This document shows, in pieces, positions 1 to 6,384 of a DNA stretch of 19,501 bases; the stretch's first letter is position 1; each line of letters starts with the position of its first letter. The stretch spans positions 1 to 19,501 of the forward strand of contig JAEWSD010000067.1 in the NCBI GenBank assembly GCA_023398615.1, given 5' to 3'. The stretch is from Bacillota bacterium (GTDB lineage: Bacteria > Bacillota > Clostridia > Lachnospirales > Lachnospiraceae). Under the pieces are notes generated by a model, which had not been told where the DNA came from, did not search any database, and saw nothing but the letters and a program-made list of their open reading frames with translations. The position numbers and the translations under genes were made by a program.

Positions 1-7
1 CATGCCC

Positions 8-35
8 TTGCCGATGGGATAAAATATGATATAAT
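8..35 (+). promoter_or_regulatory. Promoter candidate P1 upstream of DJ-1 gene
   Basis: TTGCCG (8-13), a 16-nt spacer and TATAAT (30-35), with TG at 27-28 giving an extended -10 (TGATATAAT). The -10 is a perfect consensus and the -35 matches at four of six positions. A start near 42 would place the hairpin at 48-74 at the very 5' end of the transcript. It is the more distal of two candidates in front of the DJ-1-family gene. The call rests on sequence match only. Confidence 0.5.
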
Positions 36-47
36 GAAACGGAATGA

Positions 48-74
48 GGAATTACAAGCTTGCTTGTGAATTCC
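48..74 (+). other. Hairpin in DJ-1 gene leader
   Basis: GGAATTACAAGC (48-59) is complementary to GCTTGTGAATTCC (62-74) with one bulged base. There is no T-run after it, so it does not look like an intrinsic terminator. If P1 is used, it would lie near the 5' end of the leader, where it could stabilise the mRNA. It could also be a leftover of an upstream gene end that lies outside the window. Confidence 0.45.
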
Positions 75-89
75 GATTGGAGCAACAAG

Positions 90-121
90 ATCATGAACAA
101 GTTTTATGTTCATGATATAAT
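90..121 (+). promoter_or_regulatory. Promoter candidate P2 with operator-like dyad
   Basis: TATAAT (116-121) is preceded by TG (113-114), an extended -10. A weak -35 (ATGAAC, 93-98) lies 17 nt upstream. A perfect 10-bp inverted repeat, ATCATGAACA (90-99) and TGTTCATGAT (107-116) around a 7-nt centre, covers the -35 and spacer and touches the -10. That placement is typical of a repressor site. The regulator is unknown, and the repeat could instead act as an RNA hairpin from P1 transcripts. Confidence 0.5.
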
Positions 122-156
122 AGTAATAAGCAAATTTTTATAGGAGGAGTGATCAT

Positions 157-705
157 ATGGTAAAAGCGTATATATTTTTAGCGGATGGTTTTGAAGAGAT
201 TGAGGGACTGACCGTTGTAGATATTCTAAGAAGAGCCGGAATCGATATTACCATGGTATCCGTTATGGGTACTAAGAAGATAACCGGCGCCCATCAGATT
301 AAGCTGGAAGCAGAGGCTTTGTTTGAGGATATCGATTTTGGCAAAGCGGATATGCTGATATTACCCGGAGGCGTACCGGGTACGAATCATCTTGCCGCCC
401 ATAAGGGATTGGTGAAGCTTTTGGAAGAGTTTAACCGTGACGGCAGGAATCTTGCGGCAATCTGCGCGGCTCCCAGTGTGCTTGGAATGAACGGTATCCT
501 GAAGGGCAGGCGGGTTACCTGCTATCCGGGATATGAAGATAAGCTCCTGGGTACCTCATCAACCGGCGGCAGGGTTGAAAAGGATGCCAATATAATAACC
601 GCAAAGGGAATGGGAGTATCCATAGAATTTGCACTGAGTATTGTCGAGGAGCTGAAGGACAGGAGTACGGCCGACAGAATAGCGGAAGCTATTCAGTATA
701 GGTAA
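157..705 (+). CDS. DJ-1/PfpI family protein
   Basis: A 182-residue single-domain protein of the DJ-1/PfpI superfamily (class I glutamine amidotransferase-like fold), probably cytosolic. Seen in the sequence: the N-terminal ADGFEEIE motif (9-16) with the conserved acidic residue, the LILPGG strand-turn (67-72), the nucleophile-elbow cysteine C103 in AAICAAPSVLG, and a C-terminal VEKDANIITAKG motif near 140-151. Members of this branch have been described as glyoxalase III/protein deglycase or oxidative-stress proteins, and the exact substrate cannot be read from sequence. The start is fixed by AGGAGG at 142-147, 9 nt before the ATG. Two promoter candidates precede it. Its 3' end overlaps the convergent symporter gene by 17 bp with no terminator between. 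The family is certain, the biochemical role is not. Confidence 0.92.
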   Translation: MVKAYIFLADGFEEIEGLTVVDILRRAGIDITMVSVMGTKKITGAHQIKLEAEALFEDIDFGKADMLILPGGVPGTNHLAAHKGLVKLLEEFNRDGRNLAAICAAPSVLGMNGILKGRRVTCYPGYEDKLLGTSSTGGRVEKDANIITAKGMGVSIEFALSIVEELKDRSTADRIAEAIQYR

Positions 706-2014
706 TTTTTTTGTACAAAAGGATCAGTGAGAGGATATTCGGCAGTATCATGAAAGCATTGATCAGATCCGACAGTTCCCATACGAATTCCAGCGCTAAT
801 GTGGAACCGATAAATATCATTACGATGTAACATATGCGGTAGATTCCTACTCCCTCTTTTCCGAATAGGTAATCTACCGCTTTTTCTCCGAAATAGGACC
901 AGCCTATCAGTGTTGCAACTGCAAATGCTATGACAGACAAACCCAGCATATTACTTCCGATGTATGGAATCTGCGAGAATGCGGCAGTCGTTAAATCACC
1001 GGAAGACACGCCTTCTACCGAGGCCGGGTTCTTTAATATATTTGTTACGATTACCAGTCCTGTAATTGCGCACATAACGACGGTATCCCAAAAGGTCGCA
1101 CTCATGGAAACCAAGGCCTGTTCCTGCGGGCTTTTGGTTTTGGCGCTGGCAGCGGCTATGGCCGCCGTACCAAGTCCGGCTTCGTTGGTAAACAGGCCGC
1201 GTGCAATTCCGTATCTTGCGGCGGACTTTATGGTACTGCCGATAAATCCGCCTGCTATTGCATTGGGCAGAAAGGCGGAACGTATAATCAGGCCGATTGC
1301 CGGCAGCAGGAAGCGGTAATTCATAATCAACAGTATGAAGCAGGCAAAAATATAGAAAGCTCCCATAGCAGGTACTAATTTGGTACAGATACGGCCGATG
1401 GAACGAATGCCGCCTACGATTACCAGACCGGTAATGAACGCGGTGAGGAAGCCGGTCAGATACGGAGATACTCCCCACAATCCGGAAGCTGTTTCTGTTA
1501 CTGCATTAGCCTGAGTGGAACATCCGACACAATATGCGGCAAGAAGTGTCATAAAGCAGTACAGTATGGCGAGCGGTTTGGAATGCAGACCGTTTTCCAG
1601 AGTATACATCGGGCCTCCCAGATAGGTGCCGTCTTTTGTTTTTTTTCGGAATAATACTCCCAGATAGCATTCGGCATAGGTAGTTGCCATTCCCAGGAAG
1701 CCGGTTATCCAGCACCAAAGAATGGCACCGGGTCCGCCGAGAGCGACGGCAGTAGATACACCGACGATATTGCCTATGCCAAGTGTTGCCGCAAGTGTTG
1801 TTGTAAGCGATGCAAAGCTGCTGGTATCTCCGTCGGAACCCGAGGAAGGCCGTATGGATAACCGGATTGCCTGCCTGATCTTTTTCTGTATAAAATTCAG
1901 CCGCAGGGTGAAGAATAGATGTGTGCCAAGCAGCAGGAGCAGCATGGGACCGCTCCATAAAAAACCGTTAATGTATTTAAGGAAAGAAAGCAGACTATTC
2001 ATATTTATGCCCAT
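689..2014 (-). CDS. Alanine/glycine:cation (sodium) symporter, AGCS family
   Basis: A 441-residue polytopic membrane protein of the AGCS family, which imports alanine and/or glycine with sodium (some members use protons). Diagnostic stretches: GIGNIVGV (79-86) followed by the Gly-rich GGPGAI (93-98), the GGPMYTLE loop (133-140), and ARGLFTNEAGLG (271-282) before a run of small residues. About ten hydrophobic helices fit the family. I prefer the ATG at 2014 over the TTG at 2035. A GGACGGGA-like ribosome site (2025-2032 on this strand) lies 10 nt upstream of it, and the predicted N-terminus (MGINMNSLLS) is then normal; the internal ATG at 2002 is also possible. The stop is inside the end of the convergent DJ-1 gene. 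A TTGTTA-N17-TATGAT promoter and an 18-codon ORF lie upstream on the same strand. Substrate preference is inferred from the family. Confidence 0.93.
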   Translation of the reverse strand: MGINMNSLLSFLKYINGFLWSGPMLLLLLGTHLFFTLRLNFIQKKIRQAIRLSIRPSSGSDGDTSSFASLTTTLAATLGIGNIVGVSTAVALGGPGAILWCWITGFLGMATTYAECYLGVLFRKKTKDGTYLGGPMYTLENGLHSKPLAILYCFMTLLAAYCVGCSTQANAVTETASGLWGVSPYLTGFLTAFITGLVIVGGIRSIGRICTKLVPAMGAFYIFACFILLIMNYRFLLPAIGLIIRSAFLPNAIAGGFIGSTIKSAARYGIARGLFTNEAGLGTAAIAAASAKTKSPQEQALVSMSATFWDTVVMCAITGLVIVTNILKNPASVEGVSSGDLTTAAFSQIPYIGSNMLGLSVIAFAVATLIGWSYFGEKAVDYLFGKEGVGIYRICYIVMIFIGSTLALEFVWELSDLINAFMILPNILSLILLYKKITYTE

Positions 2015-2041
2015 TGAATAACATATCCCGTCCAAAGTAAT

Positions 2042-2098
2042 TTATATAATATATGAAACAATATAAAAAATTAAGACGATTCCACAACTTACCATCAT
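2042..2098 (-). CDS. Candidate 18-aa hydrophobic small ORF upstream of symporter
   Basis: On the minus strand AGGAGAGG (2107-2114) sits 8 nt before an ATG at 2098, opening 18 codons, MMVSCGIVLIFYIVSYII, then TAA. The peptide is almost entirely hydrophobic, as expected for a single membrane helix. The ORF stops 27 nt before the symporter start. The ribosome site is better than that of the symporter itself. Against it: a good TATGAT -10 for the symporter overlaps the start codon, and an ORF this short can occur by chance. If that promoter is the only one used, the ORF is not translated. Confidence 0.35.
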   Translation of the reverse strand: MMVSCGIVLIFYIVSYII

Positions 2099-2122
2099 AA
2101 ATTTTACCTCTCCTGCTAACAA
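2094..2122 (-). promoter_or_regulatory. Promoter candidate for the symporter gene
   Basis: Read on the minus strand: TTGTTA (2122-2117), a 17-nt spacer and TATGAT (2099-2094). The -35 matches four of six and the -10 five of six consensus positions. A start near 2087 would give a leader of about 70 nt to the symporter ATG. The -10 overlaps the ATG of the small ORF at 2042-2098, so the two calls largely exclude each other unless an upstream promoter is also used. Confidence 0.45.
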
Positions 2123-2130
2123 TATTACTA

Positions 2131-2161
2131 GGATAAATGATTTCTCAAGAAATCCTTATCC
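2131..2161. promoter_or_regulatory. 31-bp interrupted palindrome in divergent control region
   Basis: GGATAA (2131-2136) pairs with TTATCC (2156-2161), and inside it GATTTCT (2139-2145) pairs with AGAAATC (2148-2154), giving 13 paired positions on each arm around a CA centre. There is no T-run on either side and no gene ends here. It therefore looks more like a protein-binding dyad between the divergent symporter and spore-protein genes than a terminator. The protein that would bind it is unknown. Confidence 0.5.
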
Positions 2162-2177
2162 AAAAGGTTATTGAACC

Positions 2178-2207
2178 TGTATATTGCAGGAACAATAATA
2201 GTTACTA
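2178..2207 (+). promoter_or_regulatory. Sigma-G/F-like promoter for the spore protein gene
   Basis: TGTATA (2178-2183), whose GTATA agrees with the -35 reported for forespore sigma factors in Bacillus, is followed 17 nt later by GTTACTA (2201-2207), which matches five of seven positions of CATACTA-like -10 elements. A start near 2213 leaves a short leader before the ribosome site at 2221. The fit to a spore-protein gene supports the call. An alternative reading is a sigma-A pair, TTGAAC (2171-2176) and AATAAT (2194-2199). Confidence 0.4.
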
Positions 2208-2233
2208 ACAATTTTTTGACGGAGGTATATGAA

Positions 2234-2455
2234 ATGGCTAATAACAACAGTGGTTCTAACAGAACAGAAGTTCCACAGGCTAGAGGTGCACTGGATAAAT
2301 TCAAAATGGAAGTTGCTAATGAACTCGGAGTGCCGTTAAAGCAAGGTTACAACGGAGATTTAACTAGTGCTCAGAATGGTTCTGTCGGTGGAGAAATGGT
2401 AAAACAGATGATCAGGAAACAGGAAGAATCCATGTCTGGTTCAGGTCAATTCTAA
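2234..2455 (+). CDS. Alpha/beta-type small acid-soluble spore protein (SASP)
   Basis: A 73-residue DNA-binding spore protein. Alpha/beta SASPs coat forespore DNA, switch it towards an A-like form and protect it from UV and chemical damage; on germination the GPR protease cuts them. The two conserved family segments are visible: KMEVANELGV (24-33), holding the GPR site after E26, and GDLTSAQNGSVGGEMVKQMI (41-60). The N-terminus is Asn/Ser-rich and the tail short, as usual. The start at 2234 is chosen because GGAGG (2221-2225) is 8 nt upstream and the family begins just before this point; an in-frame TTG at 2171 would add 21 non-family residues. A sigma-G-like promoter precedes it and a hairpin with T-run follows. 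It shows that the organism makes endospores. Confidence 0.95.
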   Translation: MANNNSGSNRTEVPQARGALDKFKMEVANELGVPLKQGYNGDLTSAQNGSVGGEMVKQMIRKQEESMSGSGQF

Positions 2456-2485
2456 CAAAGAGCTTAAAGTAAGATTTAATAACAC

Positions 2486-2533
2486 CCGGTTTTAACTATA
2501 CGACAAATGCTGTATAGTGCAACAGTAAACCGG
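2486..2533 (+). other. Nested hairpin downstream of SASP gene
   Basis: CCGGTTT (2486-2492) pairs with AAACCGG (2527-2533). Inside it ACTATAC (2495-2501) pairs perfectly with GTATAGT (2512-2518), leaving a 10-nt loop and an 8-nt internal bulge on the 3' side. No T-run follows, so it is not an intrinsic terminator by itself. It lies between the SASP stop and a second, terminator-like hairpin and would be part of the SASP 3' untranslated RNA. It may act as a stabilising 3' structure or belong to a separate small RNA. Confidence 0.5.
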
Positions 2534-2540
2534 CAATAGG

Positions 2541-2623
2541 AACATCATCTGGTATATATGATCAGGTATAGCAAATGGTAACATCTGTTGTCTGGAATCG
2601 TACATATGAGATGATGTTTTTCT
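2541..2623 (+). terminator. Long hairpin with T-run after SASP gene
   Basis: AACATCATCT (2541-2550) is perfectly complementary to AGATGATGTT (2609-2618). Pairing continues inward through TATATATGAT and ATCGTACATA with a few mismatches, then CAG/CTG, and the T-run 2616-2621 overlaps the 3' arm. It fits a long-stem intrinsic terminator for the spore gene. The length (~80 nt) is unusual for a terminator, and the structure could be the 3' end of a non-coding RNA. In the rest of this 368-bp gene-free stretch, 2624-2729 shows nothing I recognise and 2730-2823 holds the glmM promoter and leader. Confidence 0.6.
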
Positions 2624-2729
2624 GTGATTATATATGATTTGAGGTCAAATATCAGGTAATCACACTATGAAATGTTTTCTAAAGTACAGGGCCAAAGAAT
2701 CTATGCATAACATATGATATAGAATAGGA

Positions 2730-2758
2730 TTGCAGATACTATTTTATTATGATACAAT
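2730..2758 (+). promoter_or_regulatory. glmM promoter
   Basis: TTGCAG (2730-2735), a 17-nt spacer and TACAAT (2753-2758), with TG at 2750-2751 giving an extended -10. Spacing and both hexamers fit sigma-A well. The expected start near 2765 gives a leader of about 60 nt. I see no glmS-type ribozyme or other known riboswitch in the leader. Confidence 0.6.
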
Positions 2759-2823
2759 CGATAATGAAAAAAATTGCAGTTCACAGGGAACAGATTCTGA
2801 TTAAATAGAAAAGGAGTTAGTAT

Positions 2824-4176
2824 ATGGGTAAATATTTCGGTACGGACGGATTCCGGGGGGAAGCTAATATTGACCTGACGGTAGAACATGCTTTTAAGGT
2901 TGGAAGATTCCTGGGGCATTATTACGGAAAGGACCATAAAGCCAATGTGGTAATTGGAAAGGATACCCGAAGATCAAGCTACATGTTCGAATATGCATTG
3001 GTTGCGGGCCTGACGGCAAGCGGAGCGGATGTGTTCCTCCTTCATGTTACCAGTACTCCAAGCGTATCCTATGTTGTAAGAAGTGAGCATTTTGACTGCG
3101 GGATTATGATATCTGCCAGCCACAATCCCTATTATGACAACGGTATAAAGATCATTAACGGAAACGGGTATAAATTGGAGAAAGAGGTAGAAGACTTAAT
3201 AGAGAAATACATAGACGGTAAGGAGGAAAGTATTCCTTTAGCAACAAGGGAAAACATCGGGAAAACGACAGACTATGCGATTGGAAGGAACCGGTATATC
3301 GGGTACCTTATTTCATTGGCTACCCGTTCCTTTAAGGATATAAAAGTCGGACTGGACTGTGCAAACGGTTCTGCTTCCACGATAGCAAAAGGGGTGTTTG
3401 ATACCCTGGGTGCAAAAACCTTTGCTATCCATAATGAACCCAACGGCACCAATATTAATAACGGATGCGGTTCCACCCACATGGAAGCTCTGCAGAAATA
3501 TGTGGTTGAGAACGGTTTGGACGTCGGATTCGCCTATGACGGTGATGCGGATCGCTGCCTGGCGGTAGACGATAAAGGCAATATTATTGACGGAGATCTG
3601 ATTCTTTATATATGCGGTTTATATATGAAAGAACGCGGTGAACTGAATAATAATACAATCGTTACGACTGTTATGTCAAACATTGGCCTGTATCTTGCTT
3701 TGGACGAAAAAGGGATTGCTTACGAGAAGACAGCGGTAGGGGACAAATATGTGTACGAGAATATGGTGGCAAACGGCCACTCGATCGGAGGAGAGACTTC
3801 CGGGCATATAATTTTCAGCAAGCATGCGACAACCGGCGACGGCATACTGACTTCTCTTAAAATTATGGAGGTCATGCTGGAGAAAAAGGCAAAGCTGTCG
3901 GAGCTGGTTAAGGAAGTAAACATATTTCCGCAGCTTCTTAAAAATATAAAGGTTTATAACAAGAAGGCAGCCGGAGAAGACTTAAAGGTAGCGGAAGCAG
4001 TCGAAAGCGTATCAAAGGAACTGGGCAGGGAAGGCCGTGTTCTGGTGAGGGAAAGCGGTACGGAGCCGGTTATACGGGTCATGGTTGAAGCAAAAAGCAA
4101 TGAACTTTGTAATAAATATGCGGACAGGGTAATAGAGGTACTTTACCGGCAGGGTCATGTGAAGGATGCGGGCTGA
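2824..4176 (+). CDS. glmM: Phosphoglucosamine mutase
   Basis: A 450-residue alpha-D-phosphohexomutase that converts glucosamine-6-phosphate to glucosamine-1-phosphate in the UDP-N-acetylglucosamine pathway for peptidoglycan; cytosolic. All four family sites are visible: the phosphoserine loop ISASHNP (96-102, catalytic S99), the metal-binding DGDADR (239-244), the sugar-binding GGETSGH (322-328) and the phosphate-binding RESGTEPVIRVM (409-420). The N-terminus KYFGTDGFRG (3-12) and the length are typical of GlmM rather than phosphoglucomutase/phosphomannomutase. AAGGAG at 2811-2816 lies 7 nt before the ATG. It appears to be its own unit, with a clear promoter upstream and 205 bp before the trigger factor gene. 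GlmM is activated by serine phosphorylation in known cases, and this site is intact. Confidence 0.96.
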   Translation: MGKYFGTDGFRGEANIDLTVEHAFKVGRFLGHYYGKDHKANVVIGKDTRRSSYMFEYALVAGLTASGADVFLLHVTSTPSVSYVVRSEHFDCGIMISASHNPYYDNGIKIINGNGYKLEKEVEDLIEKYIDGKEESIPLATRENIGKTTDYAIGRNRYIGYLISLATRSFKDIKVGLDCANGSASTIAKGVFDTLGAKTFAIHNEPNGTNINNGCGSTHMEALQKYVVENGLDVGFAYDGDADRCLAVDDKGNIIDGDLILYICGLYMKERGELNNNTIVTTVMSNIGLYLALDEKGIAYEKTAVGDKYVYENMVANGHSIGGETSGHIIFSKHATTGDGILTSLKIMEVMLEKKAKLSELVKEVNIFPQLLKNIKVYNKKAAGEDLKVAEAVESVSKELGREGRVLVRESGTEPVIRVMVEAKSNELCNKYADRVIEVLYRQGHVKDAG

Positions 4177-4242
4177 ACGGTACTGATTTCTGATGTTTTA
4201 TACCTGGAAGTTAAAAAAAATATGGTATTTACAGAACCGCTA

Positions 4243-4251
4243 TGATATAAT
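4243..4251 (+). promoter_or_regulatory. Extended -10 promoter candidate for tig
   Basis: TGATATAAT (4243-4251) is a perfect extended -10 element; no good -35 lies 16-18 nt upstream (TGGTAT at most). The expected start near 4258 gives a leader of about 120 nt before the trigger factor ATG. That leader contains a small hairpin, CGTAT (4337-4341) with ATACG (4348-4352), just ahead of the ribosome site AAGGAGG (4365-4371). This promoter probably drives tig, clpP and clpX together. Confidence 0.45.
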
Positions 4252-4381
4252 ATACTAATGTCACGACGTCAGAACGGTAATCTTTACGTAAAAAAGACTT
4301 GTTTGAATGTGATGATAATAAATGTATAAATTGGGCCGTATCAAGGAATACGTTTCACTATATTAAGGAGGAAAATTTTAA

Positions 4382-5677
4382 ATGAGCTTACAAGTAGAAA
4401 AGTTAGAGAAGAATATGGTGAAAATCACCATAGAATCAACGGCGGAGGAATTTGAGTCAGCATTACAGAAAGCTTATACAAAAAATAAAGCAAAGATCAA
4501 TGTACAGGGTTTTCGTAAAGGGAAAGCACCTCGTGCCATCATTGAAAAAATGTATGGAGCGGGTATTTTTTATGAGGATGCTGCCAATATTATGATACCG
4601 GATGCTTATGAGAAGGCTGCGGAGGAGAGCGGATTGGATATCGTTTCCAGACCGGAGATTGATGTGGTTCAGATTGAAAAAGGCAAGCCCTTTATTTTTA
4701 CCGCTGAAGTAGCGGTAAAGCCGGAGATTGCATTAGGACAATATAAGGGGATTGAAGTTGAGAAACAGGCTATAGAAGTTACGGAGGAAGAAATTGCTGG
4801 CGAGCTGGATAAGGTCAGAGAACAGAATTCAAGAACGATAACGGTGGACGACAGACCTGTTGCGGACGGTGATATGACGGTCATAAATTTTGAGGGATTT
4901 GTTGACGGTGTTCCGTTTGAAGGCGGGAAAGCAGAAGACTATTCCCTGACAATCGGTTCCCATTCCTTTATCGACACCTTTGAAGAACAGTTAATCGGCA
5001 AAAATATCGGGGAAGAAGCGGAGATTAATGTAACCTTCCCGGAAGAATACCATGCAAAAGAACTTGCGGGAAAGCCTGCCATGTTCAAGGTAACGGTAAA
5101 AGAGATTAAGGTGAAGGAACTGCCGGAGCTTGATGACGACTTTGCACAGGATGTTTCGGAATTCGATACCCTGGATGAATATAAGGAGGATATCAAGTCA
5201 ACAATTTTAGAAAGAAAAGAGAAGGAAGCTAAGAGAGCGAAGGAAGACGCAGTGGTAGAAAAAATTATAGAAAATGCCACGATGGAGATTCCGGAAGCAA
5301 TGATTGAGACCCAGGAAAGACAGATGACGGATGAGTTTGCACAGAGAATGCAGTCCCAGGGGTTATCTTTAGAGCAATACTTCCAATTTACCGGACTTGA
5401 CGGCAAGAAGCTATCGGAACAGATGAAGCCGCAGGCTATAAAACGCATCCAGAGCAGGCTCGTACTTGAAGCGATCGTTAAAGCGGAAGATATAAAGGTA
5501 GCGGATGAGGATGTCGAAAAAGAATTTGAAGAGATGGCTGCAAACTATAAGATGGAAGTGGACAAAATCAAAGAATTAATCGGTGAAAAAGAGAAAGAAA
5601 TGATAGTAATGGACATGGCTGTTCAAAAGGCTGTGGATTTCGTGGTTGATTTGGCGGCAGACGTAGAAGCAAAATAA
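4382..5677 (+). CDS. tig: Trigger factor (ribosome-associated chaperone and peptidyl-prolyl isomerase)
   Basis: A 431-residue ATP-independent chaperone that docks on ribosomal protein L23 at the exit tunnel and shields nascent chains. Domains in order: an N-terminal ribosome-binding domain with the signature GFRKGKAPR (43-51); a central FKBP-type prolyl isomerase domain, about 160-245, with FEGFVDGVPFEGG (170-182) and FEEQLIGKNIG (200-210); and a long helical C-terminal substrate-cradle domain rich in Lys/Glu, to the end. Length is as usual for the family. AAGGAGG at 4365-4371 is 10 nt upstream of the ATG. It is first in the tig-clpP-clpX-lon-engB block common in Clostridia, with only 38 nt to the clpP start, so folding and degradation factors are made together. 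Confidence 0.96.
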   Translation: MSLQVEKLEKNMVKITIESTAEEFESALQKAYTKNKAKINVQGFRKGKAPRAIIEKMYGAGIFYEDAANIMIPDAYEKAAEESGLDIVSRPEIDVVQIEKGKPFIFTAEVAVKPEIALGQYKGIEVEKQAIEVTEEEIAGELDKVREQNSRTITVDDRPVADGDMTVINFEGFVDGVPFEGGKAEDYSLTIGSHSFIDTFEEQLIGKNIGEEAEINVTFPEEYHAKELAGKPAMFKVTVKEIKVKELPELDDDFAQDVSEFDTLDEYKEDIKSTILERKEKEAKRAKEDAVVEKIIENATMEIPEAMIETQERQMTDEFAQRMQSQGLSLEQYFQFTGLDGKKLSEQMKPQAIKRIQSRLVLEAIVKAEDIKVADEDVEKEFEEMAANYKMEVDKIKELIGEKEKEMIVMDMAVQKAVDFVVDLAADVEAK

Positions 5678-5715
5678 AATTGTTAGAAACGATAAGTGAA
5701 AGAGGAGGAATCATT

Positions 5716-6297
5716 ATGAGTTTAGTACCTTATGTCATTGAACAAACGAGCAGGGGCGAAAGATCCTATGATATATATTCAAGATTGTTAAAGGAAAGAA
5801 TTATATTCTTAGGCGAAGAAGTAAGTGATGTATCTGCAAGTGTCATTGTGGCACAATTATTATTCCTGGAATCAGAAGATCCGGATAAAGATATTCATTT
5901 ATACGTTAACAGTCCCGGTGGCTCTGTTACGGCAGGCATGGCTATTTATGATACCATGAATTATATTAAATGTGATGTATCCACTATTTGTATCGGTATG
6001 GCTGCCAGCATGGGTGCTTTCCTTCTGTCAGGCGGAACCAAGGGCAAAAGATTCGCCCTTCCGAATGCCGAAGTAATGATTCATCAGCCGTCCGGCGGTG
6101 CGAAAGGCCAGGCTACCGATATTAAAATCGTGGCGGATAATATATTGAAGACAAGGAAGAAGTTGAACGAAATCCTTGCCAAAAATACCGGAAAACCTCT
6201 GGATATTATTGAGATCGATACGGAGAGAGATTACTACATGTCGGCGGAAGAGGCAAAGGAATACGGTATCATTGACAGCGTAATCGCGGGCAGATAG
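5716..6297 (+). CDS. clpP: ATP-dependent Clp protease proteolytic subunit ClpP
   Basis: A 193-residue serine peptidase that forms the tetradecameric barrel of ClpXP (and ClpCP). The catalytic triad is intact: S98 in GMAASMGAF, H123 in MIHQPSGG and D172 in TERDYYMS. The NSPGGS oxyanion-region motif is at 65-70. The start at 5716 is chosen because AGGAGG (5703-5708) lies 7 nt upstream and the family N-terminus begins with SLVPYVIEQ; an in-frame TTG at 5680 would add 12 residues that include the ribosome site itself. It lies 38 nt after tig and 87 nt before clpX, its unfoldase partner. No CtsR heptad repeat is present just upstream, so control by CtsR is not supported at this locus. Confidence 0.97.
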   Translation: MSLVPYVIEQTSRGERSYDIYSRLLKERIIFLGEEVSDVSASVIVAQLLFLESEDPDKDIHLYVNSPGGSVTAGMAIYDTMNYIKCDVSTICIGMAASMGAFLLSGGTKGKRFALPNAEVMIHQPSGGAKGQATDIKIVADNILKTRKKLNEILAKNTGKPLDIIEIDTERDYYMSAEEAKEYGIIDSVIAGR

Positions 6298-6384
6298 GAT
6301 TAAAGTGTTGATGAAAAAAAGAGCCGGCTGCCATAAGCATACCGATTATAGAATTCTCAAACAAAGAAACGAGGTGATAAAGTA

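Noticed and set aside
1..69. Open frame 1 from the window edge to TGA at 67-69, which could be the end of an upstream gene
   Set aside because: Only 22 codons are visible, a strong promoter motif overlaps it, and nothing in it is recognisable; it cannot be told from chance.
930..1319. Plus-strand ORF of 129 codons, and similar minus-strand ORFs at 996-1478 and 1506-1958, within the symporter region
   Set aside because: They are out-of-frame shadows of the well-conserved symporter, with no ribosome site or family features.
2456..2823. glmS-type ribozyme, T-box or known riboswitch ahead of glmM
   Set aside because: No conserved core sequence of these classes is visible; the structure here fits the 3' end of the spore gene better.
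2701..2937. Minus-strand ORF of 78 codons covering the glmM promoter and start
   Set aside because: It overlaps the conserved glmM N-terminus and has no ribosome site or recognisable protein.
4939..5448. Minus-strand Ser-rich ORF of 169 codons inside tig
   Set aside because: Its composition is the reverse-strand image of Lys/Glu-rich tig codons; there is no start signal.
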